From positions 186,001 to 250,000 of the forward strand of contig NZ_FUZU01000004.1 in the NCBI RefSeq assembly GCF_900167975.1: 64,000 nt of DNA, read 5' to 3'. A program made the translations under genes and the position numbers. The stretch is from Ohtaekwangia koreensis. GTDB taxonomy: Bacteria > Bacteroidota > Bacteroidia > Cytophagales > Cyclobacteriaceae. Position 1 is the stretch's first letter; each line of letters begins with the position of its first letter. The notes beneath the pieces were generated by a model. That model was given only the letters and a program-made list of their open reading frames with translations, searched no databases and was not told where the DNA came from. This document shows positions 18,979-29,085 of this stretch, in pieces.

Positions 18979-19725
18979 ATGAAATTTAAACTTTTGTTAG
19001 TTCTCCTCTTTATCAACGCAGCCGCGGCTTTTGCCCAGGTTGACACTATCAATACTAAAAATCTAAAGCTAAATATAGCGGCCTTAAAAGAAGGCAGAAG
19101 CTCGTATGCAGTATACTTTGAAGATAGTCTGGGAAGACGCCTAAGCTCTGCAGCGCTCTGGGATAGAACGATCAGTTTCTCTAAAGACGCAACCGGCAAA
19201 AAAATATATCACTTCGAGTGGGACTGGTATCAAAAGGATTCGTTACTCGCTCATGTTGAAGCTACCGGAGAATTACCTTCTCTCAAGCCCATCTCACATT
19301 ATGCGAACTATAAAAAGCGTGGGAAGTTTACCTATATCTTCAACGGGAATGTCGTAACGGTTCCGGATTCTTCGAAGCATACTAAAAAGGACAGCACCTT
19401 TCAAGTTGTGATGAACCCTCCTGCATTCGAATTCCCTATGGACCTTGAAATTTTTCCGCTACTCCCTTTCAAGAAAGTTGGTCAGCAGTTCGCCATTGCG
19501 TTCTACGAACCGGGCACTCCAAAATCAGATTATTATTCATTAACCGTTACCGGAAAAGAAGACTTGCAGTTGAATAACAGCGTTAAAGTTTCATGCTGGC
19601 TACTAAAGATTAATTATGGTCGAGGTTCGTACGCTACATTCTGGATCGCAGATAAATCAAGGGAAGTATTGAAAATGAAAGAATACTTCCGAGGCCGTTA
19701 CCGGTTGAAAGTAAAATTATACTAA
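18979..19725 (+). CDS. Exported protein of unknown function, DUF3108-like
   Basis: A 248-residue protein with a signal peptide (MKFKLLLVLLFINAAAAFAQ). The rest is mainly beta-strand, with repeated two-strand units such as HFEWDWYQKDSLLAHVEAT and an ending of alternating basic and hydrophobic residues (YRLKVKLY). This pattern resembles DUF3108-type periplasmic barrels, but the match is by general look only. It is monocistronic and faces the M16 protease gene across a shared terminator. Function unknown. Confidence 0.75.
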   Translation: MKFKLLLVLLFINAAAAFAQVDTINTKNLKLNIAALKEGRSSYAVYFEDSLGRRLSSAALWDRTISFSKDATGKKIYHFEWDWYQKDSLLAHVEATGELPSLKPISHYANYKKRGKFTYIFNGNVVTVPDSSKHTKKDSTFQVVMNPPAFEFPMDLEIFPLLPFKKVGQQFAIAFYEPGTPKSDYYSLTVTGKEDLQLNNSVKVSCWLLKINYGRGSYATFWIADKSREVLKMKEYFRGRYRLKVKLY

Positions 19726-19729
19726 AACA

Positions 19730-19763
19730 AAAATCCCTCCGGGAATTAGCTCGGAGGGATTTT
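19730..19763. terminator. Bidirectional terminator between converging genes
   Basis: Stem AAAATCCCTCCG (19730-19741) and CGGAGGGATTTT (19752-19763) closes a 10-nt loop. T tracts lie on both sides (TTTTG to the right; on the other strand TTTTTGTTTTAG), so it can end both the exported-protein gene and the M16 gene. Confidence 0.88.
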
Positions 19764-19787
19764 GTTATCTATACCTATATTTGGTTT

Positions 19788-22769
19788 CTATTGATTTGGT
19801 TTCTCCAGGTCAATCTTTTGAACTTTCTCGTAGCCGAAGATCTCATCAAGTGTAAGCTCTTTCACTTCGCCATACTGTTTGAGTTCCTTGAAATTGATCT
19901 TTTCTCTATTTCCAATCAATACAATGTTATAGTTCTTTCCTTTTATATACTGCTCCTGAAATTTCTGAACATCTGCAAGGGTAAATTTCTGCACTTGTTC
20001 ATATACATCTTTACGTATATCAGAGGTAAGTCCACGCTTCTTCGCCGTTTCATAATCGAAAAGTATACGCGCCTTCGTGATGCGTTCGCTTTCAATCTGG
20101 TTCAATATAGCATTACGGGCTACTTCAAAACCTCCTTCGGATTTCGGGAAGTCTGTCAACAAACCTTTCATTGCTTTCATCGCTTCCGGTTGTTTATCAG
20201 CCTGCGTTCCTATATAAGCGTAGAATAAATCATTGCCTACAGGTTTATCAGCGGTGCCATAATATGCAAATGCAGAGTACGCCAGTCCTTGTGCTTCTCT
20301 TAATTCCTGGAATACCGGGGAGCTCATATTACCACCGAAGTATTCGTTGAACATTCTGCTTATCGGCATGCGCGTCTTATCAAAACCATCACCTTTGGAA
20401 AGGAACATGATTTCTTCCTGCACCATATCATAATCAGCCCAGTATACCGCTGGCTTGCTTACGTCTTGCATTTTGAATTCAACCGGAGGTGGTACTGGTT
20501 TTAACTGGTCAGGCAACGTATGATATTGATTGAGGGAAGCAACTACTTCTTCACCTTTCTTCGGGCCATAATATAGCACGCGATGCTGTGTCTTTGTAAA
20601 TTCTTTGATGATGTCAATCAACTCATCAGCCTTTACTTCACGAAGTTCTCTATTACTCAATACATTGGTGAACGGAGATTTCGGACCATATAATCCATAG
20701 TTCATCAATCCCTCAAACATAATAGTACCCTTATTCTTTTTACTGTCTTCGCGTTTCTTGAAAATGCCATCCAACATTTTCTTCAATGCTTCGTCATCTG
20801 CTTTAGGAGCTGCCAGCAACTTTTCAAAAAGCTGCATCGCTTTGTCCATATGCTCACTAAGACCAGTAAGATATATATAGGTTTGATCCTCTCCTGCTGA
20901 CACACCAAAGTTACAGCCTAGTTTATAAAACTCTTTCTTGAAATCTTCCGCGGCCATCTCCTCTGTACCCAGATACTGTAGATATTCCACGGCTACATTC
21001 ATTTTCGGATTGTTGTTACTTCCCACATCCGACAAATAGTATAGCGAGAACAATTCATTTTCTGTATTGGGAGTATAGAGCACCTCAACTTCCTTATTCA
21101 TCTTCAGCTTCTGTATATCTTTTTCGTAATCGATAAATACAGGCTTCAGTTTCTCGGCTTTATTTTTAAGGATCGTTTCGTGGAAAGGAGATTTGTCCTC
21201 TTTGTTTAAAGTCACTTTCGTGATCGCTGGCTTATCTACCTTCAGCGCATTCGGATCTTTACCACTGCGTTTATATACCACCACGTAATTTTCCTTGTAA
21301 TGCTCATTGGCAAACTTCACAATATCTTCTTTGGTGATCTTGCGCAGATCGTCTGTCTCCGAAATATAGTTTTGCCATGGTATATTATTGGTGAACGCCA
21401 TCACCAGATCATTTGAGCGCGACCAGTTACGCTCGGATCCCTGGATCTTTGATTTCTTCAAGTCGTTGATCGTGGCTTCCAGAAGCCAATCTTCAAACTC
21501 GCCCTTCTTTACCAGTTCAACTTGTTCCAGCAATAACTTCTTCACGTCTTCCAGACTTTGTCCTTCCCGGGGGCGACCTGAAAATGTATGGATCGCATAA
21601 TCGTTAAGCTCGTCTACATACGTTGATGGCTCTATTACTTTTTGTTTCTGCTTCAAGTTTATATCCATAACCCCAGCCTGTGAATTGGACAAGATCATAT
21701 CTGTTAACGTAAGCAATTTATAGTCCTCGCTATTTCTTCCATTGAACCTGAAGCCGATGTTAATCCATTCTGCATCCGGGCCATACACTTCTTTTGCTAT
21801 AGGGGTTGCAATCGGATCTTCATCCACCTTGCTCCATGTCGGCAGTTGCTCATTGGGTTTCCAGTTACCAAATGATTTGTCGATCAACGCTATCGTTTTA
21901 TCATAATCGAGATCACCGCTCAAACAGATTGCCACGTTGTTCGGACGATAGTATGTATCAAAGTAATTCTTGATTTCGGTTATAGAAGGATTCTTAAGAT
22001 GATCAATAGTACCGATAACCGTTTGTGTCCCGTAAGGATGCTTTGTAAATATAGCGCTGTATAACGTTTCAAAAGTCTTCCAATAATCATTGTCCAGACT
22101 TCGGTTTTTCTCTTCATATACGGCCTCGAGTTCAGTGTGGAATAAACGGGGCACAATTTTCTGAAAGCGATTTCCCTCCAGTTGCAACCAGTTTTCCAAT
22201 TGATTCACAGGAATATCGTTGATATATACTGTACGATCTTCCGAAGTATAGGCATTGGTACCACGCGCTCCCAGTTCGCTCACCATTTTATCATACTCGT
22301 TCGCAATAGCATACTTGGATGCTTCGTTAGATACCTGGTCGATGAGCTTATAATATTCTACACGCTCGATAGAATCTTTTAAGGTCCCATAGTGTGTAAA
22401 CATATGCTCAATACTGTCGAGGTATACCGATTCTTTTTTCCAATCGAGTGTACCAAAATCCGCAGTACCTTTAAACATGATGTGTTCAAGGTAATGCGCG
22501 AGACCTGTGTTCGTGGCGGGATCGTTTTTACCACCGGCCTTCACCGCAATCTGAGTTTGAATACGAGGCTCCGCATTGTATTGGCTCAGGTAGACTTTCA
22601 AACCGTTCTTTAACGTATAAATTCTTACCTTCAGAGGGTCGTTGGTGACATACTCATACGAGTAGCCGTTGCTTTCGCCTGTTTTGAGCTCATACTTACT
22701 GTTTTTATTTTGACAAGCGCATAAAAAAAGCAGGGCGACTATAGCAGTACGCCAAAAGGTTTTGATCAT
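19788..22769 (-). CDS. M16 family zinc protease, lipoprotein
   Basis: A 993-residue two-module insulinase-type protease. The N-terminal module has the inverted zinc motif HYLEH at 92-96 and the distal Glu in ELEAVYEEKNRS. The second module (from about residue 540) lacks the motif, as is normal for the paired inactive half. The signal sequence ends LLFLCACQ, so it is probably lipidated at Cys17 or Cys19 and held at the inner face of the outer membrane. M16 enzymes degrade peptides up to small-protein size inside a closed chamber. It stands alone and diverges from the S41 protease gene. Confidence 0.92.
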   Translation of the reverse strand: MIKTFWRTAIVALLFLCACQNKNSKYELKTGESNGYSYEYVTNDPLKVRIYTLKNGLKVYLSQYNAEPRIQTQIAVKAGGKNDPATNTGLAHYLEHIMFKGTADFGTLDWKKESVYLDSIEHMFTHYGTLKDSIERVEYYKLIDQVSNEASKYAIANEYDKMVSELGARGTNAYTSEDRTVYINDIPVNQLENWLQLEGNRFQKIVPRLFHTELEAVYEEKNRSLDNDYWKTFETLYSAIFTKHPYGTQTVIGTIDHLKNPSITEIKNYFDTYYRPNNVAICLSGDLDYDKTIALIDKSFGNWKPNEQLPTWSKVDEDPIATPIAKEVYGPDAEWINIGFRFNGRNSEDYKLLTLTDMILSNSQAGVMDINLKQKQKVIEPSTYVDELNDYAIHTFSGRPREGQSLEDVKKLLLEQVELVKKGEFEDWLLEATINDLKKSKIQGSERNWSRSNDLVMAFTNNIPWQNYISETDDLRKITKEDIVKFANEHYKENYVVVYKRSGKDPNALKVDKPAITKVTLNKEDKSPFHETILKNKAEKLKPVFIDYEKDIQKLKMNKEVEVLYTPNTENELFSLYYLSDVGSNNNPKMNVAVEYLQYLGTEEMAAEDFKKEFYKLGCNFGVSAGEDQTYIYLTGLSEHMDKAMQLFEKLLAAPKADDEALKKMLDGIFKKREDSKKNKGTIMFEGLMNYGLYGPKSPFTNVLSNRELREVKADELIDIIKEFTKTQHRVLYYGPKKGEEVVASLNQYHTLPDQLKPVPPPVEFKMQDVSKPAVYWADYDMVQEEIMFLSKGDGFDKTRMPISRMFNEYFGGNMSSPVFQELREAQGLAYSAFAYYGTADKPVGNDLFYAYIGTQADKQPEAMKAMKGLLTDFPKSEGGFEVARNAILNQIESERITKARILFDYETAKKRGLTSDIRKDVYEQVQKFTLADVQKFQEQYIKGKNYNIVLIGNREKINFKELKQYGEVKELTLDEIFGYEKVQKIDLEKPNQ

Positions 22770-22911
22770 GTAATAAAGATTTTTAGGAATCGATAAAAAT
22801 AACGAAGAATACCATACATCCTTACACTTTTTATATTTAAAATGATGAATTTTCCAGTACTTAAATTAAAATCATTCGTGAGCTAAGATTTTGCGTTGAA
22901 TAGAATTACCC

Positions 22912-24561
22912 ATGATTACAAGAAAAAAATTATTCGCCTTTTCAATTGTTCTGGTTGCGCTGATAGCCCTGTCGTTTACCAAACCGGCTGAGCGCTATTT
23001 CGAAATCGCCAAGAACCTCGACATATTCGCGACTCTCTTCAAAGAGGTGAATGCGCTATATGTAGATGATGTTAATCCCAACAAACTCATTCGCACAGGT
23101 ATAGATGCGATGCTGAATTCGCTTGATCCGTATACAAACTATATACCGGAAGATGAGGTAGAAGACTATAGAACGGTAAATACCGGACAGTACGGAGGCA
23201 TTGGTGCTATAACGCGGGAAATCGGTAACCGTACCGTTGTAACAATGATTATGGAAGGTTATGGCGCACAGAAGGGCGGTTTAAAAATCGGAGATGAGAT
23301 TCAGAAGATAAATGATATAGAGCTTGCAAAACTTACACGCGAGGAATCTGGCCATTTGATGAAAGGCCAGGTAGGAACACCGGTTACGCTTACGGTGAAG
23401 CGTAAAGGTGTAGAGCAGCCGTTGCGTATAGAATTCAAGCGCGAAAAGATCAAAGTAAACAATGTACCATACTATGGCATGGTGGGCAATGACGTGGCCT
23501 ATATCCAGCTGTCGGACTTTACACCTGATGCAGCCAAAGAAGTAAAGAATGCACTTACGGCGTTGAAAGAGAAAGGCGCTAAAAGTGTGATACTCGACCT
23601 TCGCGGAAATCCGGGAGGACTTTTAATTGAAGCGGTAAACATCACAAACCTGTTTCTTCCAAAAGGAAAATTGGTGGTGAGCACAAAGGGAAAGATACCC
23701 GAGAACAATCTGAACTACGAAACTTTGAATACTCCGGTGGATACTGAAATCCCGGTAACGGTTCTCATTAACCGCGGCAGTGCATCGGCTTCTGAAATTG
23801 TTGCTGGTACGCTTCAGGATTACGATCGTGGTGTGATCATTGGAGAAAAGTCGTACGGTAAAGGACTGGTGCAGGTAAGTCGTCCTCTCTCCTATAATTC
23901 CCAATTAAAAGTTACAACAGCAAAATATTATACGCCTACAGGCCGCTGCATCCAGGTGCTCGACTATACACATCGCAGGGAAGATGGAAGTGTTGGCTCT
24001 ATTCCGGATTCTATCAAGCGTGCATTCAAAACTTCTTCAGGACGTACGGTATACGATGGTGGTGGCATTGACCCGGATATTAAAACAGAACCAAAAGAAG
24101 CGCATGTACTCACGCAGGTTTTATTTGAAAAGGGATTTCTGTTTGACTTCGCTACGCAGTATGCATTCAAACATCCAGAACCAGTAAACCCGCGCACGTT
24201 TTCTTTAACGGAAGAAGAATACCAGCAATTTATAGTTTGGATGAAGGACAAAAACTATAAGTATAAATCATATCTCGAATACGAGCTGCAGGAATTTTCT
24301 GAAGAAGCGAAGAAAGAGAAATACTATAGCGAACTGAAAGGCCAGCTCGATCAGATCAGCAACCGGATTGCTGAAAGTAAAAAGAATGAATTGGTACTCT
24401 ACAAAGATGAGATCAAGCTGTTACTGGAAGAAGATATAGTTGCTCGTTACCATCTTGAAAAAGGCAGCATTGAAGCTGGCTTCAAGTATGATGATGATGT
24501 GAAGAAAGCCACTGAAATTCTACACGACAACGCAAAGTATAAAAAGCTGCTGAACCTCTAA
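22912..24561 (+). CDS. S41 family C-terminal processing peptidase
   Basis: A 549-residue envelope protease: an N-terminal signal anchor (residues 8-23), a helical cap, a PDZ domain (about 95-175; YGGIGAI start) and the S41 core. The catalytic Ser lies in NRGSASASEIVAG and the Lys in GEKSYGKGLVQ. The long charged helical C-terminus (after residue 430) is common in Bacteroidota versions. The enzyme removes C-terminal segments from exported proteins in the periplasm. It diverges from the M16 gene; the shared 142-bp gap holds both promoters. Confidence 0.92.
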   Translation: MITRKKLFAFSIVLVALIALSFTKPAERYFEIAKNLDIFATLFKEVNALYVDDVNPNKLIRTGIDAMLNSLDPYTNYIPEDEVEDYRTVNTGQYGGIGAITREIGNRTVVTMIMEGYGAQKGGLKIGDEIQKINDIELAKLTREESGHLMKGQVGTPVTLTVKRKGVEQPLRIEFKREKIKVNNVPYYGMVGNDVAYIQLSDFTPDAAKEVKNALTALKEKGAKSVILDLRGNPGGLLIEAVNITNLFLPKGKLVVSTKGKIPENNLNYETLNTPVDTEIPVTVLINRGSASASEIVAGTLQDYDRGVIIGEKSYGKGLVQVSRPLSYNSQLKVTTAKYYTPTGRCIQVLDYTHRREDGSVGSIPDSIKRAFKTSSGRTVYDGGGIDPDIKTEPKEAHVLTQVLFEKGFLFDFATQYAFKHPEPVNPRTFSLTEEEYQQFIVWMKDKNYKYKSYLEYELQEFSEEAKKEKYYSELKGQLDQISNRIAESKKNELVLYKDEIKLLLEEDIVARYHLEKGSIEAGFKYDDDVKKATEILHDNAKYKKLLNL

Positions 24562-24577
24562 GTAAACAGATTTAATT

Positions 24578-24610
24578 TAAACCCCTTCTCCAACGAGAAG
24601 GGGTTTATAT
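24578..24610 (+). terminator. Terminator after the S41 protease gene
   Basis: Stem TAAACCCCTTCTC (24578-24590) and its complement (24595-24607) with a CAAC loop, followed by TATATTTT. It ends the S41 transcript 17 bases after the stop. Confidence 0.85.
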
Positions 24611-24690
24611 TTTAAGAACGTTTCGCGTAAACCTGATCACGATAACTACTCACCAATAATCATTAACTGCTATACTTAACGGACAGGACA

Positions 24691-25551
24691 ATGAAGCGAA
24701 TAAAGATCATCATCCTAATCGTGTTTGTTGCTATAATGACAGGTATGCATGCGTGCATGACGTTTCGCATGAGTCCGAAAGAAGTCGACAAGTTTTTTAC
24801 AGAGAATAATATACAGGGATCACAACACTCCTATAAAAGTGGCTTTCGCGAAATACATTATGTTGAAGCCGGTGATACATCCAAGCCACTCGTGTTGTTT
24901 GTTCACGGCTCTCCCGGTTCACTCAGTGCCTTCATTCATTTCCTGAAAGATACAACGCTATCACACCAGGCGTTATTAATTACAACGGACAGGCCAGGGT
25001 TCGGCTACTCCAACTTCGGTAACGGAGAAGGTTCTCTGCACAAGCAGGCTTTATTATTGAAACCCATACTTGAAAAGCACAACGCGAATCGTCCGATTAT
25101 ACTGGTGGGTCATTCATTAGGAGGTCCACTCATTGCGCGTATGGCTATGGATTACCCAGAGCTTGTGGATGGACTGATCATTGTAGCCGGGTCTATTGAT
25201 CCGGAGCTGGAACCTGATGAGACTTGGTTTCGTGCGCCACTCGCTACACCTTTTCTCAGCTGGATTTTACCACGATCGTTTCGCGCATCCAATGAAGAGA
25301 TCTACCATTTGAAACCTCAACTGGAAGAGATGCTTCCGTTGTGGAAAAATATCAAGTGCCCTGTAATTGTTATACAGGGACAGAAAGATGTATTGGTTGA
25401 TCCTGCGAATGCAGACTTTGCAAAAAAAATGTTAGTAAATGCTCCTGTCGATTTTGTGATGGTGGATAGTATGAATCACTTTGTTCCGTGGAGCAATCCT
25501 GAACTCATTCATGATGCCGTTGTAAAGATGCTGCATACGCATCAGCAGTAG
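24691..25551 (+). CDS. Alpha/beta hydrolase, probably exported lipoprotein
   Basis: A 286-residue hydrolase. The N-terminus is a hydrophobic signal segment ending in MTGMHAC, a possible though weak lipobox. The fold signals are HGSPGS (oxyanion region), the nucleophile elbow GHSLGGP, an Asp in QGQKDVLVDP and a final His in SMNHFVPWS. The substrate cannot be told. Its stop is only 4 bases from the stop of the converging VOC gene. Confidence 0.87.
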   Translation: MKRIKIIILIVFVAIMTGMHACMTFRMSPKEVDKFFTENNIQGSQHSYKSGFREIHYVEAGDTSKPLVLFVHGSPGSLSAFIHFLKDTTLSHQALLITTDRPGFGYSNFGNGEGSLHKQALLLKPILEKHNANRPIILVGHSLGGPLIARMAMDYPELVDGLIIVAGSIDPELEPDETWFRAPLATPFLSWILPRSFRASNEEIYHLKPQLEEMLPLWKNIKCPVIVIQGQKDVLVDPANADFAKKMLVNAPVDFVMVDSMNHFVPWSNPELIHDAVVKMLHTHQQ

Positions 25552-25555
25552 CCTG

Positions 25556-25918
25556 CTAGGGCAACTTAAATTCAGGGTTATAAATTATACCGAGTATATT
25601 TCCCCATGGATCTTTTACGGTTGCTACCATAATCTCCCCTCCTACATTCTGAGGCTCTTCGTGATTCGTAGCGCCAAGTTCAATGAGCCGTTTATACTCC
25701 TGGTTTACATTTGTAACACCCCAGTATACCAGTACGCTTTCATTCTTAACGGTAACAGGAGTCTCTTCCGGTTGCAAGCCTAATTCGTAACCACCGATGT
25801 TATAGCCTATATAGAACGGCTCATCAAAGTATGGTTTTGTATGAAAGACTTTAGTATACCATTCCCTTGCTTCTTGCAAATCGGATACCTTATAGATCGC
25901 TGTTCGAAGTCCGAGCAT
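25556..25918 (-). CDS. VOC family (glyoxalase-like) protein
   Basis: A 120-residue protein with two beta-alpha-beta-beta-beta modules: AIYKVSDLQEAREWY at the start and VTNVNQEYKRLIELGA at the second module, closing with VKDPWGNILGIIYNP. Metal-binding His/Glu positions are only partly obvious, so it may be a binding or resistance protein rather than a glyoxalase. Single gene, converging with the alpha/beta hydrolase. Confidence 0.85.
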   Translation of the reverse strand: MLGLRTAIYKVSDLQEAREWYTKVFHTKPYFDEPFYIGYNIGGYELGLQPEETPVTVKNESVLVYWGVTNVNQEYKRLIELGATNHEEPQNVGGEIMVATVKDPWGNILGIIYNPEFKLP

Positions 25919-26019
25919 AAAATGAAGAGATTATTTTATGCACGAATATCTTTTTTCCATCGTACTATTCAAATCACACGATGAAATAAATTCTCTTCCG
26001 ATTTATAAATTATTTCATC

Positions 26020-27711
26020 TTAGAGCAAAGATCGATTGATCAATATGCCTCCCGCCATCTCTCCCTGTTTACGAAGAGCTTCTTCCAGTTGATCTTTCAT
26101 ATCTTCTTCTTCTAATCTACTTTCATTCTGCTCAAGCACTTTGCCATACGCCTTTAGCTCCTCTTTTAATTTGAAGATCTGCTGCATATACTCCTTCTCC
26201 TTGCGCGCCAGTTCCTCTTGTGTGGCTTGCATTTCTTCCATGCTCTGTCGCATCTCTTCTTCCTGTGCGTGTAGTCTTACCGTTTGCTCCTGTGACTGGT
26301 ATAGCAACTCTTTCGTTTTCTCGGCCGTCTGCACATTCGCCAAGGTAGAGGCTATATTCTCTGCAATCTTTTCCAGGAAATTTAACTCATGGGATTCTAT
26401 ATCCTGAAATGAAGCGATCTCGATCATTCCATAGACGACTTCATTTATTTTCAAAGGAAGGATAACCAGGTTGCGTGGTGCCGCGGTACCAAGTCCTGAA
26501 GTAATTCGTATATAGTCGCCTGGTATATCCCGGAGATACATCATCGAACCCTCCTGCCATACTTGTCCTGTAAGCCCGTTTCCTTTTTCAATCTCATGCT
26601 GACGTTGCTTCTTTTTATCCCATGCATAAGCGGCTTTTAGCATGAGTACTTCCTGGTCTTCTTTTTCTTCAACGGTATAGAAAAAAGCTTGGTTTACTTT
26701 CAAATATTTCACCAGGTATGAAAGAACATGTTCAGCAAAGCTTTCAATGTCATGTGATTCCCTTCGGCTGATCTCCACATACTTCGCCATGCCATTCAAT
26801 GTCCAATTCCGCTTTTCATCTTCCTGCGAAACCTTCTTCAGATTATTACGCATTTCCAAAAGCGAGTGTCCTAGTTGATCGTACTCACTCAGTGCTTTAT
26901 ACTCTGCATTCAGGTTTCCTTTCCCTACCTGCACAGCAAACTTCACAGTCTCGGTAACTGAATCAAGATAATTATTCAGTGACTTTAACATCACTCCCAC
27001 TTCGTCTGATCCCGTAGCATCATTTCGTTCCGGAAGTTTTCCTATACTCACTTCCGAAATAATATTGCTGGCACGATTGATCCGTCTAGAAATTCTATTT
27101 GAGATTAATATACTTATGACAATTGATCCTAATATCGAGAATATAGAGATTGAAAATATACCTGACAGTGATGCCTTTGCAGTAGAATTACTTTCTTCTT
27201 CGAGTATAGCATAATTTCGTTGAATGTTCGCGTTTAATACATTCATCGGCACTACAAGACTATTGTATAATGCCGGGAAGTCATTTATAATAAGAAAAGA
27301 CTCTGCATCACCATCCATCTCCTTTGAGAACAGTGTTGTTGAAAAAACAGCGAACTCTTTTGCCTTCGCATTAATCTGACTCAGTAGTGAATCTGTATCA
27401 TCCATTTCTACAAGCCGCTCCGTATTCGAGATGAATGCATTCAGTTGTGTCTGGAATTCATCTTTAATTTCGGTGATTTCTTTCTCATTGGAGCGGTCTA
27501 CGGCGAAACCTCTATAAATAATTCCACGCACATTATCGCGCATGTTCTGTGCTACCAGCAGGTAGTTTAACTGCCTTGCTTTATGTACAAAGTTATCCCT
27601 CGCGCTATTGATATTAACAATACCGGAATAGCTGATATATAGTACCAGTATAATCAAAACGGAATTAATACCAATCAATAATAGAATCTGTTGACGGATG
27701 TTGAGTTTCAT
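26020..27711 (-). CDS. Membrane sensor: 4-helix sensor, HAMP, GAF, coiled coil, no kinase
   Basis: A 563-residue protein. A membrane segment (about 9-29), a periplasmic helical bundle of the chemoreceptor 4HB type (about 30-180), a second membrane segment (about 186-206), a HAMP domain (about 207-260) with a repeated HAMP-like stretch to about 300, a GAF domain (about 325-465; FFYTVEEKE to MIEIASFQD) and a long coiled coil (about 465-550). No HisKA, HATPase, GGDEF or methyl-accepting hairpin follows, so it should act by protein contact. Bacteroidota have other GAF proteins of this build. Single gene. Confidence 0.82.
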   Translation of the reverse strand: MKLNIRQQILLLIGINSVLIILVLYISYSGIVNINSARDNFVHKARQLNYLLVAQNMRDNVRGIIYRGFAVDRSNEKEITEIKDEFQTQLNAFISNTERLVEMDDTDSLLSQINAKAKEFAVFSTTLFSKEMDGDAESFLIINDFPALYNSLVVPMNVLNANIQRNYAILEEESNSTAKASLSGIFSISIFSILGSIVISILISNRISRRINRASNIISEVSIGKLPERNDATGSDEVGVMLKSLNNYLDSVTETVKFAVQVGKGNLNAEYKALSEYDQLGHSLLEMRNNLKKVSQEDEKRNWTLNGMAKYVEISRRESHDIESFAEHVLSYLVKYLKVNQAFFYTVEEKEDQEVLMLKAAYAWDKKKQRQHEIEKGNGLTGQVWQEGSMMYLRDIPGDYIRITSGLGTAAPRNLVILPLKINEVVYGMIEIASFQDIESHELNFLEKIAENIASTLANVQTAEKTKELLYQSQEQTVRLHAQEEEMRQSMEEMQATQEELARKEKEYMQQIFKLKEELKAYGKVLEQNESRLEEEDMKDQLEEALRKQGEMAGGILINRSLL

Positions 27712-28118
27712 GTATCAATAAATTAAGTATTACGGACAACCAATATGGATAGTAATGCCAGTCTGCACGGTATATACGCGCAGATGTATAGAGAAAAAGT
27801 ATCTAATCTAATGATCTCCCGGTGGCCCGCAGGGGATGGAAAGAAAATGCTTTACAGGAAGAGGGAGTTTTTTATTTGCTTTCATATAGCGGAAAATTCA
27901 TTTACATCGGCTATCATATTCCGAAACTTTTTTCGGCTAGAATAACAAGGGGCACAACGGGTAACTCCTGCATTCATGAAAGTAAACTAACAGAATTCCT
28001 GGAACTTTAGAATCAGGGATAGACTGATTTTTGAATTTAAGTGAAAGGATTAGCCAATACACCTGCGTTTAAACATGGTATATGTATAGGGAATATCCGG
28101 ACAAATATGCCTCTATAA
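27712..28118. other. 407-bp gap without a gene
   Basis: Short open frames exist on both strands, but none has conserved-looking content or a fitting start. The right end should hold downstream sequence of the beta-lactamase gene and the left end the promoter of the sensor gene. No hairpin or repeat was recognised. Confidence 0.5.
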
Positions 28119-29018
28119 TTACTGACCTGTATAATAATCATAGGCAACCTTTGCGATCTTCGCGATGGCCTCCTCAGCTTTTTTCTCATCGGTAGTTCGC
28201 GATATATATACTGCAATGGCAATATGCTTACCATTCGGCAAGGTAACGATACCAACATCATTGATGGCACCTATAACACCTTTATCATCCGGGCCACCTG
28301 TGCCGGTTTTGTGCGCAACAATAGTTCCGGCAGGTAGTAATTCTTTAATTCTGTGCGCACCGGTTGGAGTTTCTATCATCCATTTTAAAAGCAGCTCGGT
28401 ATTGTCTTTGGAAAGTGCTTTCTGTTTATACAAAATATCGAGCAACTGTACCATGGCGACCGGCTCACACCAATTGGTGAATTGTACACTCCATTCACGG
28501 TGCATCTCTTCCTCTGTAGCAACAATAGCGATTGATTTTATACCTAAATCATGAATATACTTCTGCACATTTTTAACACCTCCCATCAACCGAAATAGTA
28601 TATCACACGTACTGTTATCGCTGAAGGATACAGTATACATCAGCAGCTCGTGCAACGGCACGTCTACATTTCCCTCAGGATATTTCTTAGCCATCGGACT
28701 CCAGGTATTAGCAAGCAGATCTTCCTTCCGGACATGGATTTTTTGATCGAGGGTAAATTTACCTTCCTCTACCGCATGCAACACAGCCATCGCTAACGGA
28801 AATTTAAAAACGCTTTGCATCGGGAAATGCGCTTTACCATGAACCGATACAGTATCTCTGTTTTCGATATGAAGTATAGCAACTCCGGTCTGGGCATCAA
28901 TGGATCGAACAACCTGATCAATCGCCGTGGCGAGTGATTTCTTTTGAGCCTTACCATTTGCATGGACAGCAAAAAGTATAACGACAAGCAAGAGAGTTTT
29001 AATCCGGGAAGTAATCAT
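28119..29018 (-). CDS. Class A beta-lactamase (subclass A2-like)
   Basis: A 299-residue periplasmic serine hydrolase with a signal peptide ending NGKAQ. The motifs are SVFK (Ser69, Lys72), SDN at 133-135, an omega loop with TEEEMHREW, and HKTGTGG near the end. The EEEMH omega loop and the NWCEP stretch after it resemble the A2 subgroup common in Bacteroidota (CfxA, PER and CME type). The role should be hydrolysis of penicillins or cephalosporins; the spectrum cannot be read from sequence. It has no linked regulator and no mobile-element marks, so it is likely an intrinsic chromosomal gene. Confidence 0.9.
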   Translation of the reverse strand: MITSRIKTLLLVVILFAVHANGKAQKKSLATAIDQVVRSIDAQTGVAILHIENRDTVSVHGKAHFPMQSVFKFPLAMAVLHAVEEGKFTLDQKIHVRKEDLLANTWSPMAKKYPEGNVDVPLHELLMYTVSFSDNSTCDILFRLMGGVKNVQKYIHDLGIKSIAIVATEEEMHREWSVQFTNWCEPVAMVQLLDILYKQKALSKDNTELLLKWMIETPTGAHRIKELLPAGTIVAHKTGTGGPDDKGVIGAINDVGIVTLPNGKHIAIAVYISRTTDEKKAEEAIAKIAKVAYDYYTGQ

Positions 29019-29085
29019 ATAGATACATCAAGATGTAAGTATACGCTTCTATCGAACGAAATGAAACAGATATTATATAAATCCA

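Noticed and set aside
27745-28010. Two overlapping short plus-strand frames in the gap after the sensor gene
   Set aside because: They have no conserved-looking content, overlap each other in different frames and lack a credible start context.
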